The notes under the pieces were generated by a model, which was given only the letters and a program-made list of their open reading frames with translations, made no database searches and was not told the origin of the DNA. 64,000 nt of DNA, from NCBI GenBank assembly GCA_003141275.1, contig PLLM01000009.1, positions 1 to 64,000 on the forward strand, written 5' to 3'. Below are positions 9,696 to 18,002 of the stretch, piece after piece. This DNA is from Phycisphaerales bacterium (lineage in GTDB: Bacteria > Planctomycetota > Phycisphaerae > Sedimentisphaerales > Anaerobacaceae). The translations under genes and the position numbers were made by a program. Position 1 is the first letter of the stretch. Each line of letters begins with the position of its first letter.

Positions 9696-10823
9696 TTAGA
9701 AGTAGTATCTGCCCAGATAGCCAATTATTACCTTTTTCACTTCCAAGGGGTCTATCGGGCCGGTATGTCGATAAATTATCTCTCCGCCCGGCTTAATAAT
9801 AATCGTGTAAGGGATGCCGCCTTCCCAGCCCTTGTCCAGTGCCTCACTTAATTCGGTTCTGTCCTCCGAGTTGAACTGGTAATTAGTACAGGAAACCTGC
9901 TTATCCTTCAGGAATTTTATAACAGCGTCTTTTTTGCTCGGCATATCCCCGCTGATTGTTACCATTTCGAACGGTCTGCTGCTGCGGTACATCCGGTTTA
10001 TATTGACTAATTCCGGCATTTCAATCACGCAGGGTCCGCACCACGTCGCCCATATATTGACCAGCCGCAGTTTACCAGAATTATTTTTCATAATCTCGCG
10101 TACGCCGTTGGCGTCAATCAGATTCACCTCAACCGCTTCTTTTGCCCATTCCGCAAGCGCCTTTTGTGCCAGGTTTTGTTTGTCCGCCCATTTTATCGAA
10201 CAGCCGAACGGCTTCATTTTCTTTATCGCGACCTCTCGCCCCTCAAGTAATGCCTCAATCGCGTCTCGCGCGAAACTCTTTTTGATTTTGCTCGGGTCTT
10301 CGGAGTTATCTACCGCGCCGCAGTATGCCAGTTTGCGTTCCTTGTCGAACACAAAAACATGAGGTGTGCTCATCGGCCCATAAGCACGCGATACCTCCTG
10401 TGTTTTGCCGTCATAAAGATACGGGAAATTAAACTTCCTTTCAGCCGCGCGAATCTTCATCTCCTCGAAAGAATCGCCCATGTCGGTATATCCCAGTTCA
10501 TCCAGCCGGATTGCCAGCGGGTCATTAGGCGATATCGCCACAACCGCCACCCCCTTACTCTTATAGTCCGTTACCAATTGCATTATCCGGCTTTCGTATG
10601 CCTGCGCCGTCGGGCAGTGATTGGCCATAAATACAACCACGAGGATATTCGCCTTGGCAAAATCCGCTATACCGTAGGTTTTACCATCCACGCCCGGCAA
10701 ACTGAAATCCGGTGCAGCAGACCCGATTTCCAATGGCACAACCTTACTCGCTTCCGCCATAACGGGTCCCGTCATTAATATCGCGATGAGAATCGCCGAC
10801 CAAAATATGTTCCGTCCGTTCAT
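9696..10823 (-). CDS. two-domain exported thioredoxin-fold protein (redoxin domain + TlpA-like domain)
   Basis: signal peptide; domain 1 GSAAPDFSLPGVDGKTYGIADFAKANILVVVFMANHCPTAQAYE; domain 2 LVNIWATWCGPCVIEMPELVNINRMY. Confidence 0.85.
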   Translation of the reverse strand: MNGRNIFWSAILIAILMTGPVMAEASKVVPLEIGSAAPDFSLPGVDGKTYGIADFAKANILVVVFMANHCPTAQAYESRIMQLVTDYKSKGVAVVAISPNDPLAIRLDELGYTDMGDSFEEMKIRAAERKFNFPYLYDGKTQEVSRAYGPMSTPHVFVFDKERKLAYCGAVDNSEDPSKIKKSFARDAIEALLEGREVAIKKMKPFGCSIKWADKQNLAQKALAEWAKEAVEVNLIDANGVREIMKNNSGKLRLVNIWATWCGPCVIEMPELVNINRMYRSSRPFEMVTISGDMPSKKDAVIKFLKDKQVSCTNYQFNSEDRTELSEALDKGWEGGIPYTIIIKPGGEIIYRHTGPIDPLEVKKVIIGYLGRYYF

Positions 10824-10905
10824 ATTCGTTACACCTCCATATAATTATCTTTGCTCAAATGATACGCCATCGGCAATCGATAATCAACCCGGCAAATCTG
10901 CGCAT

Positions 10906-10944
10906 AAAAAAACCGGCCCACCCCGTTAATTCGGAGCAGGCCGG
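10906..10944 (-). terminator. Rho-independent terminator downstream of 10969..11604
   Basis: reverse strand GGCCGG / CCGGCC stem ending the loop region CTCCGAATTAACGGGG, followed by TTTTTTT. Confidence 0.75.
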
Positions 10945-10968
10945 CGTTACATTCGGTTATTCCGCCGG

Positions 10969-11604
10969 CTAAATTGGCGCCGGTTTATTCACTTCTGTGT
11001 ATGTGTAGTGCTTTTCTGCCAGTATCCCTTTTAACTCATCAATTATTGTATCCTGCGTCCATGCAGCGGCAGGGTCATTGAACAGTTTGGTCTTGGTGGT
11101 GTAAAGAGACGCCGAAATATTTCCCACTGCCGCAAGGTCATGCTCTAAATCAAAAAATATGCCGTTTTCTTGCCTGATATAGCCCTTCAGCGTCGTGGCG
11201 ATATTTTTTCTGTTTGCGGGGCCGATAGTTGTTCTGTGGACGTTGCCCATAATAAGCGACCTGAAGCCGAAGGGCGGTTCGCCGTTGAGCGAGTAGAAAT
11301 TCCTCACATCCCGCGTCAATATATGCGCATCGAGGAACTCGTTTGCGTCGCTTGAGTTAAGCTGTATGAAAACCTTATTCCTGTTGGGGTCTCTGCCGTA
11401 AATAATCATATTCGAGTCAACAAGCGAATTAGTGTCGTTATCAAAGTTCATTACCAGGTAGCCCCTGAAGGAAATCGTTACCTTATTCGCATCTTCCACG
11501 CCCCTGACGGTTCCCGACAGGTTATAAACAAGGAAATAACCATAAGATGAGGTGCTTGTCCCCAAAATCACCAATGCCGCAAATATCGCCGACAGCAGTT
11601 TCAT
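10969..11604 (-). CDS. uncharacterised secreted protein, tandem paralogue A
   Basis: signal peptide MKLLSAIFAALVILGTSTSSYG; extensive identity to the next ORF (YFLxYNLSG, LVMNFDxDTNSLVDxNMIIYG, DVRNFYSLNGExPFGFxSLIMGNVHRxTIG). Confidence 0.7.
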   Translation of the reverse strand: MKLLSAIFAALVILGTSTSSYGYFLVYNLSGTVRGVEDANKVTISFRGYLVMNFDNDTNSLVDSNMIIYGRDPNRNKVFIQLNSSDANEFLDAHILTRDVRNFYSLNGEPPFGFRSLIMGNVHRTTIGPANRKNIATTLKGYIRQENGIFFDLEHDLAAVGNISASLYTTKTKLFNDPAAAWTQDTIIDELKGILAEKHYTYTEVNKPAPI

Positions 11605-11677
11605 TTTCCGTTTCCCCTGATTAAACATTCATTCATTTTCTCTTACTTTACTATCGATTGATAAATACCTGGCCATA

Positions 11678-12340
11678 CTATTTCAGTGCCGGGATGCTCA
11701 CTGCCTTGCAGTGTTTTTCCGCCACCATTATTTTCAGCGTATCAATAATTCCTTCCTGCGTATGCGGGGCAACATAATTACGAGGGTTGTTGACCCCTCT
11801 TGTAGCAACGCCGTAAAGCGACGCTGATATCCTTCCTACCCCCGCAACATCCTCGTCTAAAGCAAAGAATATGCCTTCTTCCTGCGTAATAACGCCGCTC
11901 AAATCTGGAGCGATATCTTTTCTAAGTGCATGCCCGACGATATCTCTCCCGATAGTTCTTCTGTGAACGTTACCCATAATAAGCGAGCCGAAACCGAAAG
12001 GTGATTCGCCGTTGAGCGAGTAAAAATTCCTCACGTCCTGTTTCAATACGGCGGTATCGAGGAACTCGTTGCTGTCGTGGGCGTTGAGCTGGACATAAAC
12101 CTTATGCCTGTTTTGATTTTTGCCGTAAATAATCATGTTCGCGTCAACGAGCGAATTGGTGTCATCGTCAAAGTTCATCACCAGAAAACCCTTGAAGGGA
12201 ATCGTCACCTTTTTTACATCAACCGTCCCGTCCGTCCCTTTAATTCTGCCCGACAGGTTATAAATAAGGAAATAACCGTAAGATGATGTGCACATCCCCA
12301 GCATTACCAATACCACTAATACCGCCGACAACCTTTTCAT
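11678..12340 (-). CDS. uncharacterised secreted protein, tandem paralogue B
   Basis: MKRLSAVLVVLVMLGMCTSSYG start at 12340 aligns with paralogue A; upstream part of the ORF (to 12445) probably not translated. Confidence 0.7.
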   Translation of the reverse strand: MKRLSAVLVVLVMLGMCTSSYGYFLIYNLSGRIKGTDGTVDVKKVTIPFKGFLVMNFDDDTNSLVDANMIIYGKNQNRHKVYVQLNAHDSNEFLDTAVLKQDVRNFYSLNGESPFGFGSLIMGNVHRRTIGRDIVGHALRKDIAPDLSGVITQEEGIFFALDEDVAGVGRISASLYGVATRGVNNPRNYVAPHTQEGIIDTLKIMVAEKHCKAVSIPALK

Positions 12341-12559
12341 TTGCCGTTTCCTCTTATAAGCATTCAGTTCTGCCATACGGGTGAAGATATTTATGATTGT
12401 GCATATTATCCCCTGTGCTGGCCTGTTTGCAATCGAAATCCGCACCTTTTACTCTTCACGTTTATATAGTTGCATATTATTATCTTATCAGAATAATGGA
12501 TAGTGCTGCCGGTAAGTTCGAACAATTAAAACATGGTTTCGCAGTAATGGATTAAGCTA

Positions 12560-14638
12560 ATGAGGATTAAAGTTTGCATTGCTTTGGTTTTGGAGGTTCT
12601 TTTTGGTGCAGACAACGCTTTTTCGCAGGAATTTTTGGGTTATCGCGACAGCTTCAATATCACCAGCTGGAAGTTTTATAAAGGCGATATACACTCTGCT
12701 GAAAGCGGCGACAAAATCTCAGAACAAGGTTGGGAAGATGTAACTATACCTCATACCTGGAATGCCAAAGACGTTCTGACTGAGGGAGACCATTGTTATC
12801 AGGGGGTTGGATGGTATCGCGGCAGTTTTGATTTGCCAAAGGAGCAAAATAGCAGGCGGTACTTTATTCGTTTTGAAGGCGTATGCCTGGTGTCCGATGT
12901 ATATGTCAATGGCGTTTTCATTGGCCGGCACAAAGGAGGGTTTTCCGCTTTTTGCTACGAAATCACCCGGCGGGTCAAGCCGGGCCGCAAAAACAGCATT
13001 TCCGTCAAAGTGGATAATTCGATGCAGCCGGACGTGGCGCCTTCCGGGACTTACCTTTATCCTTTGTTCGGGGGCATTTACCGTCCTGTTACAGTATTCA
13101 GCACGGACGATTTATGTATATCACCGCTCGATTACGCTTCGACCGGCGTATATATCCGTCCCGTGAATGTTTCACATAAACAAGCGGATATTGAAGTGGT
13201 GACGCTCTTGAATTCAAAAGACCCAAACGACGCCAAAGTAGTGCTGAAGACGACCGTGATGGACAATAATAATGTGATTGCTCAAAATCGCCAGAAAGTC
13301 ATTGTAAAGAACAATCAGCAGGCCAGAACCGTTTCGAAAATTCACATAGATAATCCCCATCTCTGGAACGCTAAAAAAGACCCGTATTTATACAAGCTGA
13401 ATGTCCGTGTGGAAGACACGCGGGGAGTAAAAATAGACGAAATAGACCAGCCGCTTGGGCTGCGTTTCTTTGAGGTTAACAGGGACAATGGGCTTATACT
13501 GAACGGCACACCATATCATTTATACGGTGTCTGTAGGCATCAGGAATGGGAAGGATTTGGTTCCGCTCTTACCGATGAGCAGCACAAAAAAGACATCGAG
13601 TTGATACTCGAACTCGGTGCCACCGGCGTCCGCCTGGCGCATTATCAGCAGGCGGATAAGATGTACAGTTTGTGCGACGAGAGCGGCCTTGTTGTCTGGG
13701 CGGAAATCCCGAATACTCCCGCGTATCGGGCAGAGAATCCGGCGTATCTTCAGAACTGTAAAGAGCAGCTGACGGAACTTGTCAAACAAAACTACAATCA
13801 CCCCTCGATTTTCTTCTGGGGAATGTACAACGAGATTCCAATCTCCGCCGAAGATGTAAAATCGCTGCATCAGACCGCCAAGCAGCTCGACCCTTATCGC
13901 TTAACTACCCAGGCGGACTTCACGCAGCCCGCAGCCAGACATTCTGTGACGGATGTCGTCGCCTGGAACTGGTATTTCGGCTGGTACTATGACAAGGTTG
14001 ACAAATACATTACATGGTATGACAAACTTCACAAAGAACACCCCCAAATAAAAGGCGGCCTGAGCGAATACGGCGCCGAAGGTTGTATCAGCCAGCAGCA
14101 GGAAGACCCGAAACGGCTGAATCCCCTCGGCAGGTTTTTCCCCGAGCAATACCAGCGTCTTTACCACGAGGAGGCCTGGAGAACTATAAAAGACAGGGAC
14201 GACATCTGGTGCAAATTTATATGGAACATGTTCGACTTCAGCTGGACGTTTGCCAAACGCGGTGACCGTGATTTTATAAATCACAAAGGGCTTGTTACGC
14301 ACGACCGCCAGGTGAAAAAAGACGCCTTCTATTTCTACAAGGCGAACTGGTCCGATGAACCGGTCCTGTATATCCTCAGCAGACGCAATACGCAGCGCAC
14401 CCAAAGCGATGCGCAGGTCTCGGTTTATACAAATCTCGACGAAGTCGAGCTGTACATCAACAGCAAACTGCTCTCGAAGAAAAAAATGGATTCAGACATC
14501 CACAAGATTACCTGGGAAAACGTCGGTCTTGTGCCGGGGAATAACCAGCTAAATGTAATTGGCTACAGAGGCGACCAAAAATATACCGACGTCTGTGAAT
14601 GGACGCTGGTCACAAAATCCGACAGCAATTCCCCATAG
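12560..14638 (+). CDS. glycoside hydrolase family 2 (beta-galactosidase-like)
   Basis: 692 aa; WxDVTIPHTWNAKD, GVCRHQEWEGFGSALTDEQHKKDIELILELGATGVRLAHYQQ, NHPSIFFWGMYNEI. Confidence 0.93.
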   Translation: MRIKVCIALVLEVLFGADNAFSQEFLGYRDSFNITSWKFYKGDIHSAESGDKISEQGWEDVTIPHTWNAKDVLTEGDHCYQGVGWYRGSFDLPKEQNSRRYFIRFEGVCLVSDVYVNGVFIGRHKGGFSAFCYEITRRVKPGRKNSISVKVDNSMQPDVAPSGTYLYPLFGGIYRPVTVFSTDDLCISPLDYASTGVYIRPVNVSHKQADIEVVTLLNSKDPNDAKVVLKTTVMDNNNVIAQNRQKVIVKNNQQARTVSKIHIDNPHLWNAKKDPYLYKLNVRVEDTRGVKIDEIDQPLGLRFFEVNRDNGLILNGTPYHLYGVCRHQEWEGFGSALTDEQHKKDIELILELGATGVRLAHYQQADKMYSLCDESGLVVWAEIPNTPAYRAENPAYLQNCKEQLTELVKQNYNHPSIFFWGMYNEIPISAEDVKSLHQTAKQLDPYRLTTQADFTQPAARHSVTDVVAWNWYFGWYYDKVDKYITWYDKLHKEHPQIKGGLSEYGAEGCISQQQEDPKRLNPLGRFFPEQYQRLYHEEAWRTIKDRDDIWCKFIWNMFDFSWTFAKRGDRDFINHKGLVTHDRQVKKDAFYFYKANWSDEPVLYILSRRNTQRTQSDAQVSVYTNLDEVELYINSKLLSKKKMDSDIHKITWENVGLVPGNNQLNVIGYRGDQKYTDVCEWTLVTKSDSNSP

Positions 14639-14658
14639 AATACAAACTTTGCTCGACT

Positions 14659-15420
14659 CTACATACCTGCCGGGTTTTGGTGATAGAAATTGCTTAACTC
14701 TTGATACAACTCCGGATATGTCTTTTGCAAATCCTTTGGCCGTTCGAAAAAACATTCGGTCGCGACTGCGAAAAACTCCGCCGGATTCTGCCCCGCGTAA
14801 GAACCCAATAGCGTAGGCCTGTTGTTCGATAAATCCTGCTGCAGCTTCAGGTAGTTTTTATGCAGCACCCTCGCCCAGGCGATAAATGTGGACTGGCGCT
14901 GAAGGACCGCGCTATTGTCTCCCTGCCCCGCGGAGGCGTCCAATTGATGCGCAAATTCGTGCAGCGCGACGTTGTGCCCCGCGCGTATGTCCGCCGAGTC
15001 ACGCCGAACATCATCCCACGAAAGCACCACCGACCCGTGATGCCACGATTCGCCTAATCGCACGTCGAATCCTTCCTCCACAATCCCGCCCGCCAGGTGC
15101 CTCGTCGCTTTAGCCACGTATGCCGCGGGATAGACAAGTATGGAATGCAATCCGGGGTAATAATCGGTTTGGCGGTGAAGCAGTAATACGCATGCCTGTG
15201 CCGCTATCGTTACCCTGATTTCGTCGGTAATCTCCAATCCGCCGCAGCCGACGAAATGCTTCTCCGCGAGGAATATCAGGATGTGCCGTTGCAGTTCCTC
15301 TTTGTCGGCTCTTGTTAGCTTGCGATATATTGAGACATTGGCCTCAATAATGCCCAGCCACCCCGCCGGAAAAGGCCCGCCGGCTATTTTCTTTCTACGC
15401 CATTTCTTAAAAAACCACAT
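14659..15420 (-). CDS. MtfA-like zinc peptidase
   Basis: 253 aa; LHEFAHQLDASAG zinc motif, PAEFFAVATECFFERP, GSVVLSWDDVRRDSADIRAGHNVALHEFAH. Confidence 0.85.
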   Translation of the reverse strand: MWFFKKWRRKKIAGGPFPAGWLGIIEANVSIYRKLTRADKEELQRHILIFLAEKHFVGCGGLEITDEIRVTIAAQACVLLLHRQTDYYPGLHSILVYPAAYVAKATRHLAGGIVEEGFDVRLGESWHHGSVVLSWDDVRRDSADIRAGHNVALHEFAHQLDASAGQGDNSAVLQRQSTFIAWARVLHKNYLKLQQDLSNNRPTLLGSYAGQNPAEFFAVATECFFERPKDLQKTYPELYQELSNFYHQNPAGM

Positions 15421-15642
15421 ACCCCGGATTATAAACGCAAACTATTATCTTTCCCAAAATATTAATCTGTCCGCCGAAAGCGAGACCGGATGTCCTCTCG
15501 GAGCGTAGCGTAGACCCCAGACTACGATCTGGGATCCAGCATCCTTAAAAAATTTAGCCCCTCAATTTACCTGTCCTCGAATGTCTTTGTCGGGGATTGA
15601 GGGGTTACGTAAGCGTAACTATAGTCTTATACTGTACTTATA

Positions 15643-15676
15643 AATCAGTGTCCATCTGTGGAATCTGTGGCTAAAC
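15643..15676 (+). repeat. dispersed ATCTGTG repeat
   Basis: aatcagtgtccatctgtggaatctgtggctaaac. Confidence 0.7.
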
Positions 15677-15781
15677 CTCCTTTTTTGCCCATTTTTAGCA
15701 TGGTTTTTGACATGTTTTTAACGCAGACCTTTTGCTGTAACATCTTGTGTAATAAGGACATAAAACAGGATTAAAAAAGTC

Positions 15782-15820
15782 GTATAAAACGCTTGTATAA
15801 AACGTTTGTATGATACAGTT
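15782..15820 (+). repeat. three tandem 13-nt iteron-like units
   Basis: GTATAAAACGCTT / GTATAAAACGTTT / GTATGATACAGTT back to back. Confidence 0.75.
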
Positions 15821-15971
15821 GTTCGCCGATTTCGCGCAAGTGTTTTTTGGCTAATCCGGGAATTTTTGAAATTTTTTTTATTCCTTATACCATAACAACT
15901 TAAGTGCATTTCGAGGCATCCCCAAAATCGGAATTTTCGTCAAAAGCGCGCAAGTTCGCGCCATATACAGA

Positions 15972-15989
15972 GGGCCGCATTGGCGGCCC
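15972..15989. repeat. perfect hairpin upstream of HNH-AP2 gene
   Basis: GGGCCGC-ATTG-GCGGCCC. Confidence 0.8.
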
Positions 15990-16071
15990 GAAGACGGATA
16001 ACCGAGGTCGGAGGACGGCCAATCTGTCTTCTGTCATCAGTCCTCCGTCATCTGCTAAAAGGGAGAAGATT

Positions 16072-16662
16072 ATGACAATGATTCACATAAGTATTCCGAA
16101 TTGGCTGGACCGTTTTTTTACCTTTCCGCTGCTCGTCTTTCGCCTTCTCCGCTATGGCTACACCTTCCGCAGGATTTACCTCAGCGAGGACGCATGGACC
16201 GTTCTCGACCAGCAGGATTACTATCGCTTTGGCAGATTCAAATGGGAAATCAGCGGAGACGATAACATATTCTATGCTGTTCGGAATACAATAGTCGATT
16301 CATCCCGGACGACCACTATCCGTTTGCACAGGGAAATTATGAATGCCCCTAAGGGCCTTGTGGTTGACCATATAAACGGCGATTCGCTCGATAATCGCAG
16401 GGCAAATCTGCGTTTGGCAACACACTCGCAGAATTCCTGCAACAAGCGAAAAAGAAAAAATACCACGTCACAGTTCAGAGGGGTCTGTTTTTGCAAGGCA
16501 AAAGGGAAGTGGGATGCTAACATTAACCTGGCGGGAAAAAGAATATGGCTCGGAAGCTTTGATTCGGAAATTGAGGCCGGTAAGGCGTATGATGTCGCAG
16601 CCAAAAAGTATCATGGGGAATTCGCCCGCCTCAACTTCCCTGAAGTCGCTACTCCGTCCTGA
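16072..16662 (+). CDS. HNH endonuclease with C-terminal AP2 DNA-binding domain (homing-endonuclease-like)
   Basis: LHREIMNAPKGLVVDHINGDSLDNRRANLRLATHSQNSCN (HNH) + FRGVCFCKAKGKWDANINLAGKRIWLGSFDSEIEAGKAYDVAAKKYHGEFARLNFP (AP2); ATG at 16072 with ggagaag RBS. Confidence 0.88.
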   Translation: MTMIHISIPNWLDRFFTFPLLVFRLLRYGYTFRRIYLSEDAWTVLDQQDYYRFGRFKWEISGDDNIFYAVRNTIVDSSRTTTIRLHREIMNAPKGLVVDHINGDSLDNRRANLRLATHSQNSCNKRKRKNTTSQFRGVCFCKAKGKWDANINLAGKRIWLGSFDSEIEAGKAYDVAAKKYHGEFARLNFPEVATPS

Positions 16663-16676
16663 GCGCAGTCGAAAGG
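16654..16676 (+). repeat. dispersed CGTCCTGAGC..GTCGAAAGG element overlapping stop codon of the HNH-AP2 gene
   Basis: ccgtcctgagcgcagtcgaaagg; related copies at 31446 and inside addB at 55711. Confidence 0.6.
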
Positions 16677-16711
16677 CGAGTTGATTATCAAATGGTCTAT
16701 TGTTGTTCTGC

Positions 16712-17560
16712 TCATCGGTTGTTCTTCTGGGGCAATGCCTTTCTGTCCGGAGGTCCTCCCAGATAATTCTTACGGGATACTACTCTCCTACCTGTCCGCG
16801 ACTCTAAGTCCTTTCTGGCCTTGCCCGCCACCTCGCCTCCTTCGCGGGCTGTCTCCTTGTTCTCCAAAAATCCACGCGAGTCTTTATTCTTTGTTATCTC
16901 CGTTGTCGCCGCCTCGCCTAACATATTGAATATCAGTTCGAGGTCGTTGAAATGGTCCCGCAGATTTTCACGCTTCAATCCCTTAAGCCGTTTATATTGT
17001 GAGGGCGTCAGTCCGAACGTCGCCTTCGAGATTTCGGCTGTCAGTATCGAGTATTCGGCGTCTTCTTTCACGCCCCTATTTCTCCATTCGTCTGTCAATT
17101 CCTCGCGTATCGCGATACCCCGCATACGCTTTTCTATCCAGCCGTCGGGATACCCTTTGGCTTTGTATAGTGCGCGGGTCCTTTTGGTTCCGAGTTCAGG
17201 GTCTTCAATTTCCTGGATGCGTTCATAGCCGACCTTGGCTAACCAGCGTTTGAAGGGTTCGGCCTTGGGGCTGGGGATTGACTGGATAATGCGGAATATG
17301 CCTTCGGTATTGGCACAGTTTGACTTTCTTATCTTGCCGTCAGGAGCAGGCAAATCAAGGGGGGTACAAATTGTACCCCAGTAGGAGTTCAACTGCGGGT
17401 CGCGTTGCCTCATTTTCTTGATATACTGCTTTGTGTCGGCACTGTCCGTTAGAGCCGCAACAACATCAGTTATCGAAAACCACCATTCCTTGTTATGAAT
17501 GGTCTTTCTAACCTCGCTGCCTTTGAATACCGCGATTTTCGTCGTTTCCATACGGTTCAT
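16712..17560 (-). CDS. BRO-N family (phage antirepressor-like) protein
   Basis: 282 aa; AVFKGSEVRKTIHNKEWWFSITDVVAALTDSADTKQYIKKMRQRDPQL, CANTEGIFRIIQSIPSPKAEPFKRWLAKVGYERIQEIEDPELGTKRTRALYKAKGYPDGWIEKRMRGI. Confidence 0.92.
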   Translation of the reverse strand: MNRMETTKIAVFKGSEVRKTIHNKEWWFSITDVVAALTDSADTKQYIKKMRQRDPQLNSYWGTICTPLDLPAPDGKIRKSNCANTEGIFRIIQSIPSPKAEPFKRWLAKVGYERIQEIEDPELGTKRTRALYKAKGYPDGWIEKRMRGIAIREELTDEWRNRGVKEDAEYSILTAEISKATFGLTPSQYKRLKGLKRENLRDHFNDLELIFNMLGEAATTEITKNKDSRGFLENKETAREGGEVAGKARKDLESRTGRRVVSRKNYLGGPPDRKALPQKNNR

Positions 17561-17587
17561 CCCTCTTAACTGCCACCTTTATTTTCA

Positions 17588-17610
17588 GTTGTCGATAAAG
17601 TGTCGACAAC
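17588..17610. promoter_or_regulatory. 8-bp inverted repeat just upstream of the BRO-N start; candidate operator
   Basis: GTTGTCGA-TAAAGTG-TCGACAAC, 28 bp upstream of the ATG at 17560. Confidence 0.45.
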
Positions 17611-17718
17611 TCAATGCCGGACGATTCTTTTTGCTGCCTTTCTGCTCTGGCCCCCGTTGGTCTCGACCACAAGGGGGGTGGCAATTTGCCCCCACCCTTT
17701 TCCAAGCTCCGGGTCTCG
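17611..17718 (-). pseudogene. remnant of a second BRO-N gene
   Basis: reverse-strand frame reads RDPELGKGWGQIATPLVVETNGGQSRKAAKRIVRH*, collinear with RDPQLNSYWGTICTPLDLPAPDGK of the neighbouring BRO-N protein; stop codon (TAG) immediately upstream. Confidence 0.7.
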
Positions 17719-17827
17719 CTAAACGTCTGCCTGCAATTTCAACTGTCCGATTTTTCCGGACAGTTCAGATTCCGATGTTTTTTCTTTGCCACAGATTACA
17801 CGGTATTTGCTCGGCTTGCGTTCTTCG

Positions 17828-17872
17828 GCAAGGCCTTTTCTCAAAGCGAGCTTTTGTGAAAGGCCGTTGCCT
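17828..17872. repeat. long imperfect palindrome (REP-like hairpin)
   Basis: GGCAAGGCCTTTTC...GAAAGGCCGTTGCC with inner AAAG/CTTT. Confidence 0.55.
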
Positions 17873-18002
17873 TGCCCGCCCAAGTCCTTCGGCCTTCCTT
17901 TTTAAGTCGAGCAAATAACACGGATTAAACAATTACCCACGCCTTCTTCACCCTATTAGCTCTTCGATAATCTGCTGCACGCTGTCCGCTATATGCTGTA
18001 CG

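Noticed and set aside
15782-15820. CRISPR array
   Set aside because: Only three adjacent 13-nt units with no spacers and no cas genes; I saw no CRISPR-like array elsewhere in the window.
17361-17379. Perfect palindrome GGGGTACAAATTGTACCCC inside the BRO-N gene, and a similar one (GGGTGGcaatttgccCCCACCC) in the BRO-N remnant
   Set aside because: Both fall on the same conserved protein segment (W-G-x-I-x-T-P-L, codons TGG GGx ... ACC CCC), so coding constraint explains the symmetry; not called as regulatory sites.
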